The notes under the pieces are model-generated. The model did not search any database. It had not been told where the DNA came from and was given only the letters and a program-made list of their open reading frames with translations. The translations under genes and the position numbers were made by a program. A stretch of DNA of 64,000 nt from Erpetoichthys calabaricus (taxonomy: Eukaryota > Chordata > Cladistia > Polypteriformes > Polypteridae), in NCBI RefSeq assembly GCF_900747795.2, contig NC_041401.2, positions 165,224,233-165,288,232 on the forward strand, read 5' to 3'. Positions 12,509 to 24,600 of this stretch are shown one piece after another. How positions within the stretch are numbered: the stretch's first letter is position 1; the number at the start of each line of letters is the position of its first letter.

Positions 12509-13016
12509 ACTTTGTAACAGAGTTAAAATTGCTGTAGCGAGAAACTTTTAACTGCCGGGTCTTAGCTAACATTAAATAAACCCGTGGACATCGCAACATC
12601 ACACAAGAGAGCGGCTCACATGAAGTGACTGAACGCAGCAGGAGTGATCACTTCCATGAATCAAACCTGTTCAAAAAACACATCACAGAATTGATAAGGT
12701 AGGAAAAGAATATGAAACAAAGCACGGTATAAACCGTAACTTTAAGTTTATAGAAACGCTGCCGTTTGCAATACCATATTCGCCCCTGCGAAGCGCGGTG
12801 ATTTTGCTATATATATTAAACTATTTCAACCATTGTATGATCTGCTTCTCGCAACTGAAAGAGGGCACCGTGACAGAAGTTAGCCGACTTGCTCACCAAC
12901 CACAAGCGTTACCTGGTAGGTAACCACCCATACAATCAGATTGTGAATCAGACTACGAATGCCTGCAATGTAATTACCCCGATCTACATGCTGTCAAATG
13001 AACGAACCTCACGCCG

Positions 13017-13063
13017 TGGCACAACGTTAGGGGCTTCGCCTCTACGTCCGAGGATCGATTCCC
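13017..13063 (+). other. tRNA-like Pol III promoter boxes
   Basis: An A-box-like TGGCACAACGTTAGGGGC (13017-13034) and a B-box-like GGATCGATTCC (13052-13062) have tRNA-like spacing. No full cloverleaf could be drawn, so this is read as a tRNA-derived head of a repeat and not as a tRNA gene. Confidence 0.45.
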
Positions 13064-13074
13064 GTAAGGGAGTG

Positions 13075-13135
13075 CAGTGACTGTGTACTCCTGATGAGCA
13101 CACAATTACGGCGAAACACGTGTCGCATACTATGC
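13075..13135 (+). ncRNA. Hammerhead-ribozyme-like relic
   Basis: CTGATGAG at 13091-13098 is followed by GCGAAACACGTGTC at 13111-13124, giving the hammerhead core order CUGAUGA, GAAA, then GUC before the predicted cut after 13124. Stem III would be the palindrome ACACGTGT. A near-zero loop like this is known for minimal hammerheads of Penelope-like elements, which can act as dimers. Stems I and II pair poorly here, so activity is doubtful. The sequence just after the cut site (GCATAC) begins a direct repeat of the block that starts at 12131. Confidence 0.45.
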
Positions 13136-13275
13136 ATCTTCAAAGCACGGTGTAAATAGTAAGTTTAAATTGAGTTTATAGAAACGCTCCCGCTGACGTT
13201 TGCAATACCATATTAGATGACTTTGTAACACAGTTAAAATTGCTGGAGCGATACATTTTTAACTGCCGGGTCATG
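13125..13275 (+). repeat. Second copy of the 12131-12570 block
   Basis: The sequence from GCATACTATGCATCTTC through AGCACGGTGTAAA, one tandem unit, and the stretch ending TTTTAACTGCCGGGTC parallels 12131-12570, which has three units in place of one. It starts exactly at the predicted hammerhead cut. Confidence 0.65.
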
Positions 13276-14033
13276 TCGCGTGTTCTTGGGTAGGTACACC
13301 AAAAAATGTATACATTTATGCATGTAATGGGCAAACAAAAAATGTACTATACCCGAAAGCACTACAGTAGTACTCAATGTATCTTTACTTCTTAAATGTT
13401 AATGTTTTACTGTTTAATAATTTATACGCTTCTTATATGTTATTCAGATTCTTTTATCAAAATACCAGTAACAGCGCACTGCACGATAACGTGGAGTGAA
13501 TACACTTGACATGACCATTCATAGTATTTATCCTCTTTCTCTGTATGTTTACCATTCATTTGCTCAGAGGTTGATGACCTTGCTGCTTAATGAGCAGCTC
13601 TTCACCCTAGCGTCCCGCTGCTTCTCTTCTTTCGTCGGCATCTTTTCCCGTTAAAACTCATTTTTTTTTAAAACTTAGTATGTTTTCTTTAATTTTTCAG
13701 TTAAGCTGGCACTTAAGTCTTCAATCTGCCTCAAGAATGATTAGCGGAGGTGGTAGACAATGAAAACGTCAGCCGTACGCATCCGCCACGCACGCACTGG
13801 TGCGCGCAGCTGTGAGTTGATTCTACAATAAAATAAAATAAAGATAAAAAGAGTAATAACTTGCAGCACCGCTATTCAATTACACTTGCCTAACGCCTCT
13901 CCTAAGGGGAAATACTGTGGGATCTGGGCATCCGTCAAAGCAGCAATCACAAGCCCGATTAGAAAGCGGGAAGCTGTGATTTGTCCTCTCCCTCCCATGT
14001 AACAATCGCAGCCCGTGTTGCAACGCACTATGT

Positions 14034-14068
14034 ATGTATATGTATATATGTGTATGTGTGTGTATATG

Positions 14069-14127
<59 letters not shown>
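14034..14127. repeat. TA/TG microsatellite
   Basis: Imperfect TATG units pass into a pure TA tract. Frames through it encode only Tyr-Ile runs and are not genes. Confidence 0.95.
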
Positions 14128-14130
<3 letters not shown>

Positions 14131-14485
14131 GGAAAGCGAATAGTAGACGTGACGTAGTATCTGTGTACCAAATTTCAAGTCAATAGGTGAAACGGTTTGC
14201 GAGCTACAGCTCATTTAAAATCCTGGACAGACAAACGAATAGCCACGGTAGCGTTTTATAGAACAACATTTTAATGTTTAATAATTTATATTTATATGCA
14301 ATGTGCTTCTTATATATTACTTCATATTCTCATATGATAATGATGTTAATGTTGTTTATATTGATTTCTATGTTATTGTAAGTGCTCTTTATTTGTGGAA
14401 AAATAAATTTGGCAATTAAACTTATTTTATACATACATTTTATTTTTTCTCTTGCACTCAGTGAGCGAATCCACTGGGTAATCAG

Positions 14486-14563
<78 letters not shown>

Positions 14564-14618
14564 ATATATATATATATGTGTGTATATATATATGTATATA
14601 TATGTATATGTGTCTGCA

Positions 14619-14701
<83 letters not shown>

Positions 14702-14785
14702 ATATATATGTTGATATATGTATATATATGTGGATGTGTATATGTATATATTTATGTATATACAGTATGTTTATGTATATATATG
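14486..14785. repeat. Long TA/TG microsatellite
   Basis: About 300 bp of TA repeats broken by TGTG and TATG blocks. Apparent frames of 78-110 codons here are repeat artefacts. Confidence 0.95.
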
Positions 14786-15021
14786 TTTACATAACCTCTT
14801 TAACACAGTACTTCTCCGCTGCGAAGCGCGGGTATTTTGCTAGTCAAAGATAAGGTTTACCCCAGTTTAACACGTCATCTGAAATTACTGTATAGGCACA
14901 CAGCCTATCTTCCAGCTGTCAGAAAATCTAAAGAACACGTTTTATAAGTAGCTCTACAGAAAGATTGATAACCAAATAACGAATCACTCGAAAAAAGTAT
15001 TCTTTTCCAGCCCCTGTTGCT

Positions 15022-15180
15022 ATTTGATTGGTGAATTTTCTAGTTTCTAGATTAATCATTTATCCCCGCCCATCTTCTTTATGATTAACCAATCTCTGTG
15101 AAGAATTCTAGTTCGTTTGTGATTGGCTTCTCTTTGATTGGTGAATACTTCTATCTTCTAGATCAATCATCCGTCTCTGT
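15022..15180 (+). promoter_or_regulatory. PINK1 proximal promoter with four CCAAT boxes
   Basis: ATTGG (inverted CCAAT) occurs at 15027-15031, 15122-15126 and 15137-15141, and CCAAT at 15089-15093, all 180-300 bp before the PINK1 ATG. Two of them sit in a direct duplication of about 45 bp (from 15023 and from 15133) containing TTTGATTGGTGAAT and TTCTAGAT. Clusters like this are classic NF-Y targets. The start site is not determined. Confidence 0.55.
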
Positions 15181-15321
15181 CACAAAGCTCCCCCCATTTG
15201 TCATTTGTTTTTATTTGGAAGCGTGCGGTGCTGTTGCTTACTTTCGATAGGAACTGTTCTTGTTTGTTGTCGTGGTTGAGTTGGTGTGGTGGTAGTCGCG
15301 TTCTACCACATTCTTCTCACC

Positions 15322-15666
15322 ATGTCACTGAAACATGTTATTGGTCGCGGCTTGGCGATCGGCCGCACGGCCTTGCACCGGGCCGTTTTTAACCCGGTGT
15401 TACGCACTGCTGCGCAACTGCGCAACCTTCGCCCAAGACAGGCCTCCTACTCGAATAGTTCGCTACTCCCGTCTCGATATCGTTACTTTAGGGTGTCGCT
15501 CAGTGGCCTGGCCGCACAGTTGCAGCGACATCTATTCCGTACAGCTAGCGGCACGGGTTCACCAAGGAACAGGGCTGTCTTCCTAGCTTTTGGGCTCGGG
15601 ATGGGACTAATTGAGCAGCAGCTAGAGGAGGACAGGAACAGCAGTGCTGCCTGCAAGGAGATCCAG
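15322..15666 (+). CDS. pink1: PINK1 exon 1 (coding part)
   Basis: Encodes residues 1-115: presequence, membrane segment and the acidic linker ending CKEIQ. The donor GTAAGT follows at 15667; phase 0. Confidence 0.95.
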
Positions 15667-18600
15667 GTAAGTGAGTTGGACGGATGGGGACCTCAAACTA
15701 CTTGGTGTGCCATTCTTTGGACACAGGGGGAATCCTATCCCAGATAGCTTAGTGCGCAATGAAGATACACACCCTGAACATGGCGCCAGCCCATCACAAA
15801 TTAAACACACACCACTTTAGCGCTGCCAGTTCCCCCAACCTGCGAGTCACAGGGACAGGGTCATGGGAGGGAACCCGCACAGACACGAGGAGAACGTGCA
15901 AACTCCACGCGAGCACTGGGCTCGTTGCTGCGAGTGTTCATCCCGTACCAATTTGGGAGTACCCTGGGTTTCTTTTCATAATTCATATACTTGTGCAAAG
16001 AGATTCTTCGTAGTCAGGCCAAGCTACTAAAATAGTCACCGATTCGTCTGCATATGTGCACACGGAATAAATGTGTTTCCATTATAAACGGCGGTCTGAA
16101 CAAACTATGTAATTCATAACACATACTTCTGTGACAAGACAAGCTATGATGAAGTAAGAAAAAAAAAAACACTACAGCTATCAAAACACTTAGTTGAAAT
16201 CCCAGAACGCACATGAATGTTACCCCATGTGTACATTCTCAACTTTTCTGTTTAAAAAAATAAATAAAAATGCTTATTTTGCCACAATTTGCTAAATAAA
16301 GTGATACAGTACCCCCTTGGGATAAAGTTGTATTTGGCTTTTATTACAATAAGCAGATAACCAAACTTTATAAAAATTGTAATTTCAAAGCTTTAAATGT
16401 ATTAATGTAAGTGAAATTTAGTTTTTATTATAACTTTATATTAAGAATAGTTCAATATATTTGGCTTGGGGTTATGATGTAAATATGTAGCAGTAGGATT
16501 GTAAAACAAAAAGGCAATTATATTTTGTAGTTCCTCAGCCCCAACCCTGCTTAAATGTCAATCTCCACCCATGTTTTTTTCTTTTCATTACATTTTGTAG
16601 TGCACGATGTAGAGATTTGTTTAATCAAGGTTTTACAGCAGTAGAATGGTTAACTTAACAGAAGGCAGTTCATGTGAATAAAACATATTGTGCATCATAT
16701 TGGTGTTCACTCTTGTTATGTTAGGAGTGGGCAACATTCTCACAAAGATATTTGCAAAGGGTTTCTAATGACAGTGTGTCAGGGAAAAAGTTTGAATCAG
16801 TATAAACATGTAGGTACCAGTTGTGCCTGGGGACTGATGGGCACAACCCATACATCAGACACAAGCTTGAACACTGCCCAGTATAACTGTACTGCTTTCT
16901 TGGTGAATTATGATAAGTAATGCTGGTGTTACACTGCCTACCGTTTATGTCATTCAAGAGCGAGACTTGAAAGATAGTGTTCACATTGACCACAGAGTAA
17001 TACTTTTATATACCTTTTTAAAATATATTTCTGTATATATGTATTCAGCTATTGTTCATAAATTTACGTGTGGTCTGTATGATTTGAGTATTTTAGCATG
17101 TGTATATATGTCTAGTGCTTTTGCATTGTTTCCCCCACTGTTGAAATCAGTGCTTTGTCCACCAAGTATTTTTGATCATTTGCTCAGTAACTCATAGCCC
17201 GCAGACACTAAATTTGTGAATTTCCTGTGACTGAGTTGTCTTTTTGGTTTGTGTCTATTTACATTTGTCCAGTGTTCCTTTGCATCAAATGGTTTCCATC
17301 AGTACCATTTCACCTTCCATTATTATACAAATGATGCAATGCGAATCTTGGAATTAGTGAGAAGACTCAAACAATCTTGTAACTAATCCTGCACTGTGTT
17401 TCACTGTGTAAATCTCACAGGGGGCTCTGATGTGAGCCAACATTTCCCCCCCAAATCAAATACTTTCCTTCAACTCAGTTGCTTTTCATATTGTAATTTC
17501 TAATGCAAAGCAAGTAACAGTGTTCTGACTTCCTACTTACTATAACAAGTTAGAATATATGATATATATGAAATTTGATTTATATATTTGTATTCCTTTT
17601 TTGTGGACATGACTTATGTGTTTATTGTGAATGTAGTAGGGGCATAAAACAAATTCCCAACTTCTCCAGTCCTTCTAAATACAAGCAATAGCACCACACT
17701 ACTATCCATCCATCCATCCATTTTCCAACCCGCTATATTCCTAACTACAGGGTCACGGGGGTCTGCTGGAGCCAATCCCAGCCAACACAGGGCACAAGGC
17801 AGGAACCAATCCCGGGCAGGGTGCCAACCCACCGCAGGACACACACAAACACACCCACACACCAAACACACACTAGGGCCAATTTTAGAATCGCCAATCC
17901 ACCTAACCTGCATGTCTTTGGACTGTGGGAGGAAACCGGAGCACCCGGAGGAAACCCACGCAGACATGGGGAGAACATGCAAACTCCACGCAGGGAGGAC
18001 CCGGGAAGCGAACCCAGGTCCCCAGATCTCCCAACTGCGAGGCAGCAGCGCTACCCACTGCGCCACCGTGTCGCCCACCACACTACTATATATGTTATAT
18101 ATAATTTTAATTTGAACGGACCCCATGTAACTTTTACACATTTTACGAATATTCTTGCTTTAAAGTAGTCTTTATTAAATAAGCATGAAAATTATTAAAT
18201 ATATTTTGTTTTTTTAACATTTCAATGCATACAGTATAAACATAACAATGTGTTAAAAAATCCTGATAACTGTTTTAGATTTTTTTTTCCAGGCACTTTT
18301 CCATAAAAAAATGAAGAAATATGAAAATCCATTCAAGTCTTTTTCTGCGGGTTACAAGTTGGAAGATTACCTTATTGGTCAAGAGATTGGGAAGGGCTGC
18401 AATGCAGCAGTATATGAAGCAGCCCCTGCGAACAAAGACTACACATTTGCTAACATATACTCCTCAGAAAAACAAAACACTAGTGCAGAAAAAAGTGAAA
18501 AGGACTTGGTACCAGTGAAGTTCTCTTCTGGTTCAATTTTTCCTTTAGCTGTGAAGATGATGTGGAACATTGGGGTAAGTGCATCTTAACTATAACACTT

Positions 18601-21600
18601 TCAGCAACAGTGGCCATGTATTCCACTTAGAAGACAGTGCAATATGTCAATCTGCAAACTTACAAACCAACCAGTAATGACATTTAAATAACATTTTATA
18701 TTTCAGTAAAACAAATATATAAATTATCCCCAAAATGCCCATTATAGAGTTATGCATTTGACTCGTAATAAGTTAAATTTAAACTTGTATGCTGATATCC
18801 TTTTGAAGCAGGGCAGCATTTTATTTTAGGTTACTCATCAGGAAAGTACAGGTAATTTTATTTAAATACTGTAATACATACTTTGTGAATATTCACTAAC
18901 TTCCTACAGCATAAAGTCACAAGTAGACTGCAGAGTTTCCCGTGTACCTATACAAAGTACAGCGACGGCAAAAGTGCATTTTGCCCCCAATCTAGAACCC
19001 CCGTCATCATCTTGAGTTCACCTCTGTTATAGGGCGTCTTTATGTGAAAATAGCAGGTTCAGATACGGGGGGGTCGGGGGGGGTTGGGGCTTTATGTGTT
19101 AGCGTGAACGCAACTGAGAGAATAAAACTGAATAAAAAAAAACAAAAAAATAACAAAGCTAACCTTTACAAGTATCATAAATTTACACCTTCTGTTACAG
19201 ACTCAGCTCAAATGTATGTTTTTATTCTAAAAAGTAAGAATAAGAGCAGCTCACTTCTCAAAATGTAGTCGTCCAGGATCAAACCCGTGAAGTTTTGGTT
19301 ACCAATCCAATATTTGATACCGTTGTGTTACTGAAGCGGTCGTATCAAAGAGGTGTCAATGTCGCACCCTAACATGGGTTCTTTTTCTGCAGTTATATTC
19401 TTGAATAGAAGCACACTTGTTCTGTTATATTTTATACCCTTTGTGAAAAGTGTTTATTTGATGTTTGGACTTCAGGCTTCACACATTATACACTTCATGT
19501 CTACATTTTGTCAATTATTACTAAAACATGAAAAACGTTTCTGTTTTAACGATGTGTTTACATAGATTGTTGTAGACACGGAACACACGTGAAATGCATG
19601 TGTTCCAAATAACGATATAGTATTTATAAAATTTGTCATTTTGCTTGACTTCTCATTCTATACAACTCTATGTAAGCAACTAACATGCAGGCAAACAGAC
19701 TTGAGCTGAGAAAACTGTGCGGCGGTGTGGGGATGTGATAGTAGGCTGCTTCCTGCTTATCGACACATTTACAGGACAAAAGACGCTGATGGAGAGGTGG
19801 GATGGATTTACAAGTTTTTCCATAGGCTTTGGTAATTCTAGTGTTAAGACGATTTTCAAGCAATTTTTAGTCAATCAATCCTCAGTCTGAAAGATCATCT
19901 ATGAATGGACAAAATTTTAATGCTTTTGAATTCTAGTTGGGTCAAAGCATCCCACCATGTTCAGCTCAAGAGTTGACAAAAAGATGATCTGTGAAGTTTT
20001 CTATAAACATGCCACTATTAATTTTAAATTGCATGAGTTGACCTTCTGAAATAGAGCGCACAACACTGTCTCACATGTAAGACTATGAAGAAAGATGCCT
20101 CTGGTCTTAAAAAAGAATATGGATGGACAACTGAAGTTTACCAGGCAACACCTAGGTAAAGCACAGTGTGCTCTGGGTGGCAATTGTTTGGACATAGTGG
20201 TGAACATCATGTATAGTTAAAACCAAAAACTGCCTTTGACCCAAAGAAACTCATACCATCATTAAAGCATGTTGATGGAAAAATTATGGTGTCAGGGGTG
20301 CTTTGATGTCTTGGAGCCTGGCCAGCTGGCTATCACAGAATCAACCATGAACATCACATTGTTCTTGAGGAGAATGTGAGTCTCTCTGTCAAAAAGCGAA
20401 AGGTGAAAGGTAAATGGGCTGTACAACAAAAGAATCATCCAAAGTACTCAAACATGTCCATAAAACATGTCTCAAAAAGGAAAAGTAGAGGGGCTAATAA
20501 TGGCAAAGCCCAGATCTTTGCTTCATAGATATGCTGTCAGCTATTTGAAGTGGAAAGTACATGGAGGAAAGCCCATTAACATTGCGCAGTTAAAAGAATT
20601 CTGTAACAAGGAGTGGGGAAATGTTTCTACAGCTTGGTGGTGGAGATTGGTAGATAATTGATAACAATACATTTTATTTAATTACAAGAAATGCTTTGAA
20701 GAAGTTATTTTTGCCGAAGGGAGCAACTCCAGTTTCTGAAGCTAGGAATATACAGGGTGGTCCAGATCTAATTATGCAACCCCGCCATTTTGGAATGCAG
20801 GCCAGGTGCTGCCATCTATCGGCAACAAAAAGAATTTTAAGTGAAATCTCTATGTGCAGGGCAGGTGCTGTGAATTCTGTATGCAATAAACTTAAGTTAT
20901 AGCGTAATGAAAATTGCATAATTAGATCGGGACCACCCTATACTATTTCTTTCAAAAGCAAACAATTGCATTTCTGACTTTATTGTTAAATAAAAAATTG
21001 AAAGAATACTATCTTAAATTAGATCATCTTTATCTGTCAGCATTGTTGAAATGAAGATCAAATATCCATATGAACAAATACATCGAAGGATATGTACCTT
21101 TTTAAGGAGTGTGCTGTGCTTGTTTCGTAATAGAACTATAATATTCCCAAACATACTTCAGCCAAATTAAGGAAATTTAGGTGGCAGAGTTAGTCAATCC
21201 TGGCAGCATTGGGTGCAAAGGAAAAATTTGCCCTTGCCTGGTATTTTTGACGAACTTCATAATAAATTTCATCTTTAGAATGAAATTATTTCTTTGTTTA
21301 CAGGTTGTGTGTTTGTGACATCATATATTTATTGTCATACATATACTGTAAGGGGAAGACTGTCATGACAAGCGTTTATTGATATTTGTGAAACCATCCA
21401 TTGTGTTAAAGAACTATTATGCATTTGTTATTTTTTTAAATACTTTTCAGTCTGAAAGCATGTATACATATTGGTATCTACTGAAACCATAAGAGTTTTT
21501 AATTCATTTTTTTTTTTTGCCCACACCTAGTTGAGAAGTGTTTTCCCATGCAATGGATGTACTCTCTGACAGGCAGATTTGAAGATGAAAAAGGAAAACT

Positions 21601-24600
21601 GCACAGACTGGGCATGCAATGCTGTTTTTTTTTTTTGTTAAAAGTACAGAATTATTAAAATGGCAACTCTTTCGATTTGAAGATCAAATTTACTGTTTCT
21701 GTGTGAAATCAATCTTTCAGCCCTACTCTCAACTTTTGAGCAGCCCACACTGGTACTTGATTGGTTTTGTGACAGTGAAATAAATGTGCTAGAACAGAAT
21801 CCGAATACATTAATAATGTGGTTAAGTTATTACTTAGCAAGTAGTCCTCTTAGGAACCTGTCCTTGTGACCTAAAATACTGGTGGGGTTTACATTTTGCC
21901 AGCCATGAAAAAGAAAGACTGAGTGTAGCAACTATGTCTTTATTGTTAAAACAAATAGAATGGATCCTGTCAAACGTAACTTACAGCTCACAGCTAGTAA
22001 GCTGAGTGAACTGTCTCAACTAAAACAATAAATGAAATTCAGTTTTTGTTGTTTTGCGGCACTGCAGGAAGACTCATCCTGTGAATCCATTCTGAAAATG
22101 ATGGGAAAGGAATTGGTTCCTGCAAGCCCACATGCCATGAGTGCTGACAAAAGGACAGTTACTCTTAAAGGGTGAGTATGAGAGGCCTGAACATTATGAT
22201 GGCAGCTGTTAATACAATGAATGAATGAATGAATTACATCATTTAATTAAATTAATTAGCTAAATCAGTATGTTTTCATACAATGGTCTTATCTTTTCCC
22301 AAAAAGGTAACTTTTTTGGTACTGGTTCTTTAGTAGTGTTAAAGGTATGGGAAAAAAAGACCTCTTACAAGAGTCTTTATTTCAGAATTATAATATATCT
22401 GATTAATAGTTCTTTAAAATCTAAATTACCATTAAAAAGAGATAATAGTCAAAGTTGAGAGATTTTTCGAACAATAAGTAGACATTATACCCTGACTACC
22501 TTATTATAAGATGCTACGGCACAAAGGTAGCATGGTCCTGTATTATTTGTTCCTATAAGAAGTGCAGAGTTAAAAGAAAAAAAAAGGTTTTATTTGTATA
22601 GTATTCTGATTTGTGTACAAAATATAATAGATTCTTCTCAAGACTCAAATGCCTACTTTTCTGAAATTTGCTGAATTAAATGCAAAAGTATAAAAGTTCT
22701 AGACCACTGTTAAGTGATAAGCTATGGTTTGTTAATTCTGCAAAATTATTGAGTTGGGAGCTTATAGGTTAAATCATCTCTCCATTTTTTTAACCTGTGA
22801 AAGCCAATAACTCAAAAGTATAGATGGAACATAAGTGGGGCAACAGTCCATCACAGTGCATACTCACTCACAACTGCTCAAGTTATCATTAAACATGCAT
22901 GTCTTTTAAAAATGGGGGGAAAAACACAGTGCCCAAATTGAGCAGAGAGTGCAGACATTGAGCAAACCTGAAAACTTAACACAAGCAGTTCCCAGACCAA
23001 GTTTGTTGAGATTTGAGGCTACAGCATTAACCTCTGCACTATCGTGCTGCCACTCTGAAACTGTGAGCATCAGGTTACTTTTAAGGATGCTCATATCGAT
23101 TGGCTGCCAATCTAAATCGGCAGATTTTCACTAAAAAAGGCGCAATCAGTAAATTGGCCGATCACAAAAGCCAATCTTTTCAGTCCCTGCTTTCCCAAGC
23201 TTTACAGTAATTTAGTTGCAGTCCTCCTATATGCAAGGTATTATGGTAGTAGTGCCAGCACGTCCTGTGCAATTTGATAAACGGCAAGAAAAGCTACTTG
23301 TGTTCAGACTTTATTTTGTTCTTTAATTAAAACAGACACTGTTTCAGTTTGGACAGAGAGCTTGTTTAAGTGCAAATGGAAAAAGAAAACATAAAGACAA
23401 ATTTGAAATTGCTGCTTGGTAAAAGATAAGCATGTTAACGTAACAGTAAAATGAATCTTGTAAATCTGTTAAGCATGTTAGTCTTGTCTTCTTGATAAAC
23501 AACTTATGAACATTTGATCCATTTGTAGCTTTTTAAAGATTTGTAGTGTTTATTTGCTGCTGTGTGTCATACAGCAGAAGTTTTGGTAAGAAACATCCAT
23601 CCCTCCATCCATTTTCCAACCCGATGAATCTGAACACAGGGTCACGGGGGTCTGCTGGAGCCAATCCCAGCCAACACAGGGCACAAGGCAGGAACCAATC
23701 CCGGGCAGGGTGCCAACCCACCGCAGGACACACACAAACACACACTAGGGCCAATTTAGAATCGCCAATCCACCTAATCTGCATGTCTTTGGACTGTGGG
23801 AGGAAACCGGAGCGCCTGGAGGAAACCCACGCAGACACGGGGAGAACATGCAGACTCCACGCAGGGAGGACCCGGGAATCGAACCCAGGTCCCCAGGTGT
23901 CCCAACTGCGAGGCAGCAGCGCTACCCACTGCTACCCAAGTACTACATAATTATAATGGTAATGCATGTTCATAATTACACCTAAAGAGCTAAAAAATGT
24001 CTAGCTGATAACTTGAAGATAAAAAACACACACACCTGTATAAATGTATATTTTAACTGCAGAGAAGCTGTAGTGCAATTAATGATTATAAAATGATTAA
24101 AACCTATAAGTACATGTATATTTACATTTAAGCAGTGTTTAATTGGCAATATCAATTAATTGATTGTGTGAGAATATACAAATATGTATGTATGTAAAAA
24201 AAAAATTTTTTGTTGTTGTTGGAGAAATGTAGAAATGGTGAAAATATATTTATATATTTTTAAATTAAGCCTTGTTTCAGATAGATACATTACTGAAAAA
24301 AAACAATATAATAGCTTGTAATTATGGTAAGCATTTTCTTTTCTTTTATGCCATATGTATTATTGATACATCTTTTATTAGTTAAAATAAGTATTTTTTT
24401 AAAGAAATTTTATTTATTTTGTTTTTATGGTCACTGAACATTAAGTCTACAGAATTTTATTTTGTTAGTGAAAAATGATATAAAAAATGCCAGAAGTAAC
24501 ATATAAATATAGAACATAAGGCTTTAATGCATGTGGTTTTGCAGGAGCAGAGTATGAAATATTTTTTAAAGGGATAAATAAAGAAAAAAATGGAATCAGC

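Larger units (their letters stand above)
11722..14843 (+). mobile_element. Helitron-bounded composite, about 3.1 kb
   Basis: The left end is A|TCTATAATAATAAAAGGC with a run of CTGACTGACT units just inside. The right end is CTAG at 14840-14843 followed by T, preceded by the hairpin-forming GCTGCGAAGCGCGGG. A second, very similar terminus (CCCTGCGAAGCGCGGTGATT) occurs internally near 12785-12810, so the block is probably two elements merged or one inside another. No Rep/helicase frame was found. The interior holds tandem 107-112 bp units, a tRNA-like promoter, a hammerhead-like motif and two long TA-rich tracts. The right end lies only about 480 bp before the PINK1 start codon. Confidence 0.6.

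Noticed and set aside
13017-13090. tRNA gene
   Set aside because: A and B boxes are present, but no acceptor stem or full cloverleaf can be drawn; better read as a tRNA-derived repeat head.
14382-14853. Frames of 78-110 codons rich in Tyr-Ile
   Set aside because: They are translations of a TA/TG microsatellite.
17614-18168. Frames of 67-175 codons within SINE copies (also at 23533-23950, 40580-41021, 43505-43862, 44178-44595, 62362-62580, 63049-63382)
   Set aside because: The same peptide phrases recur at every SINE copy on either strand; they are SINE translations and not genes.
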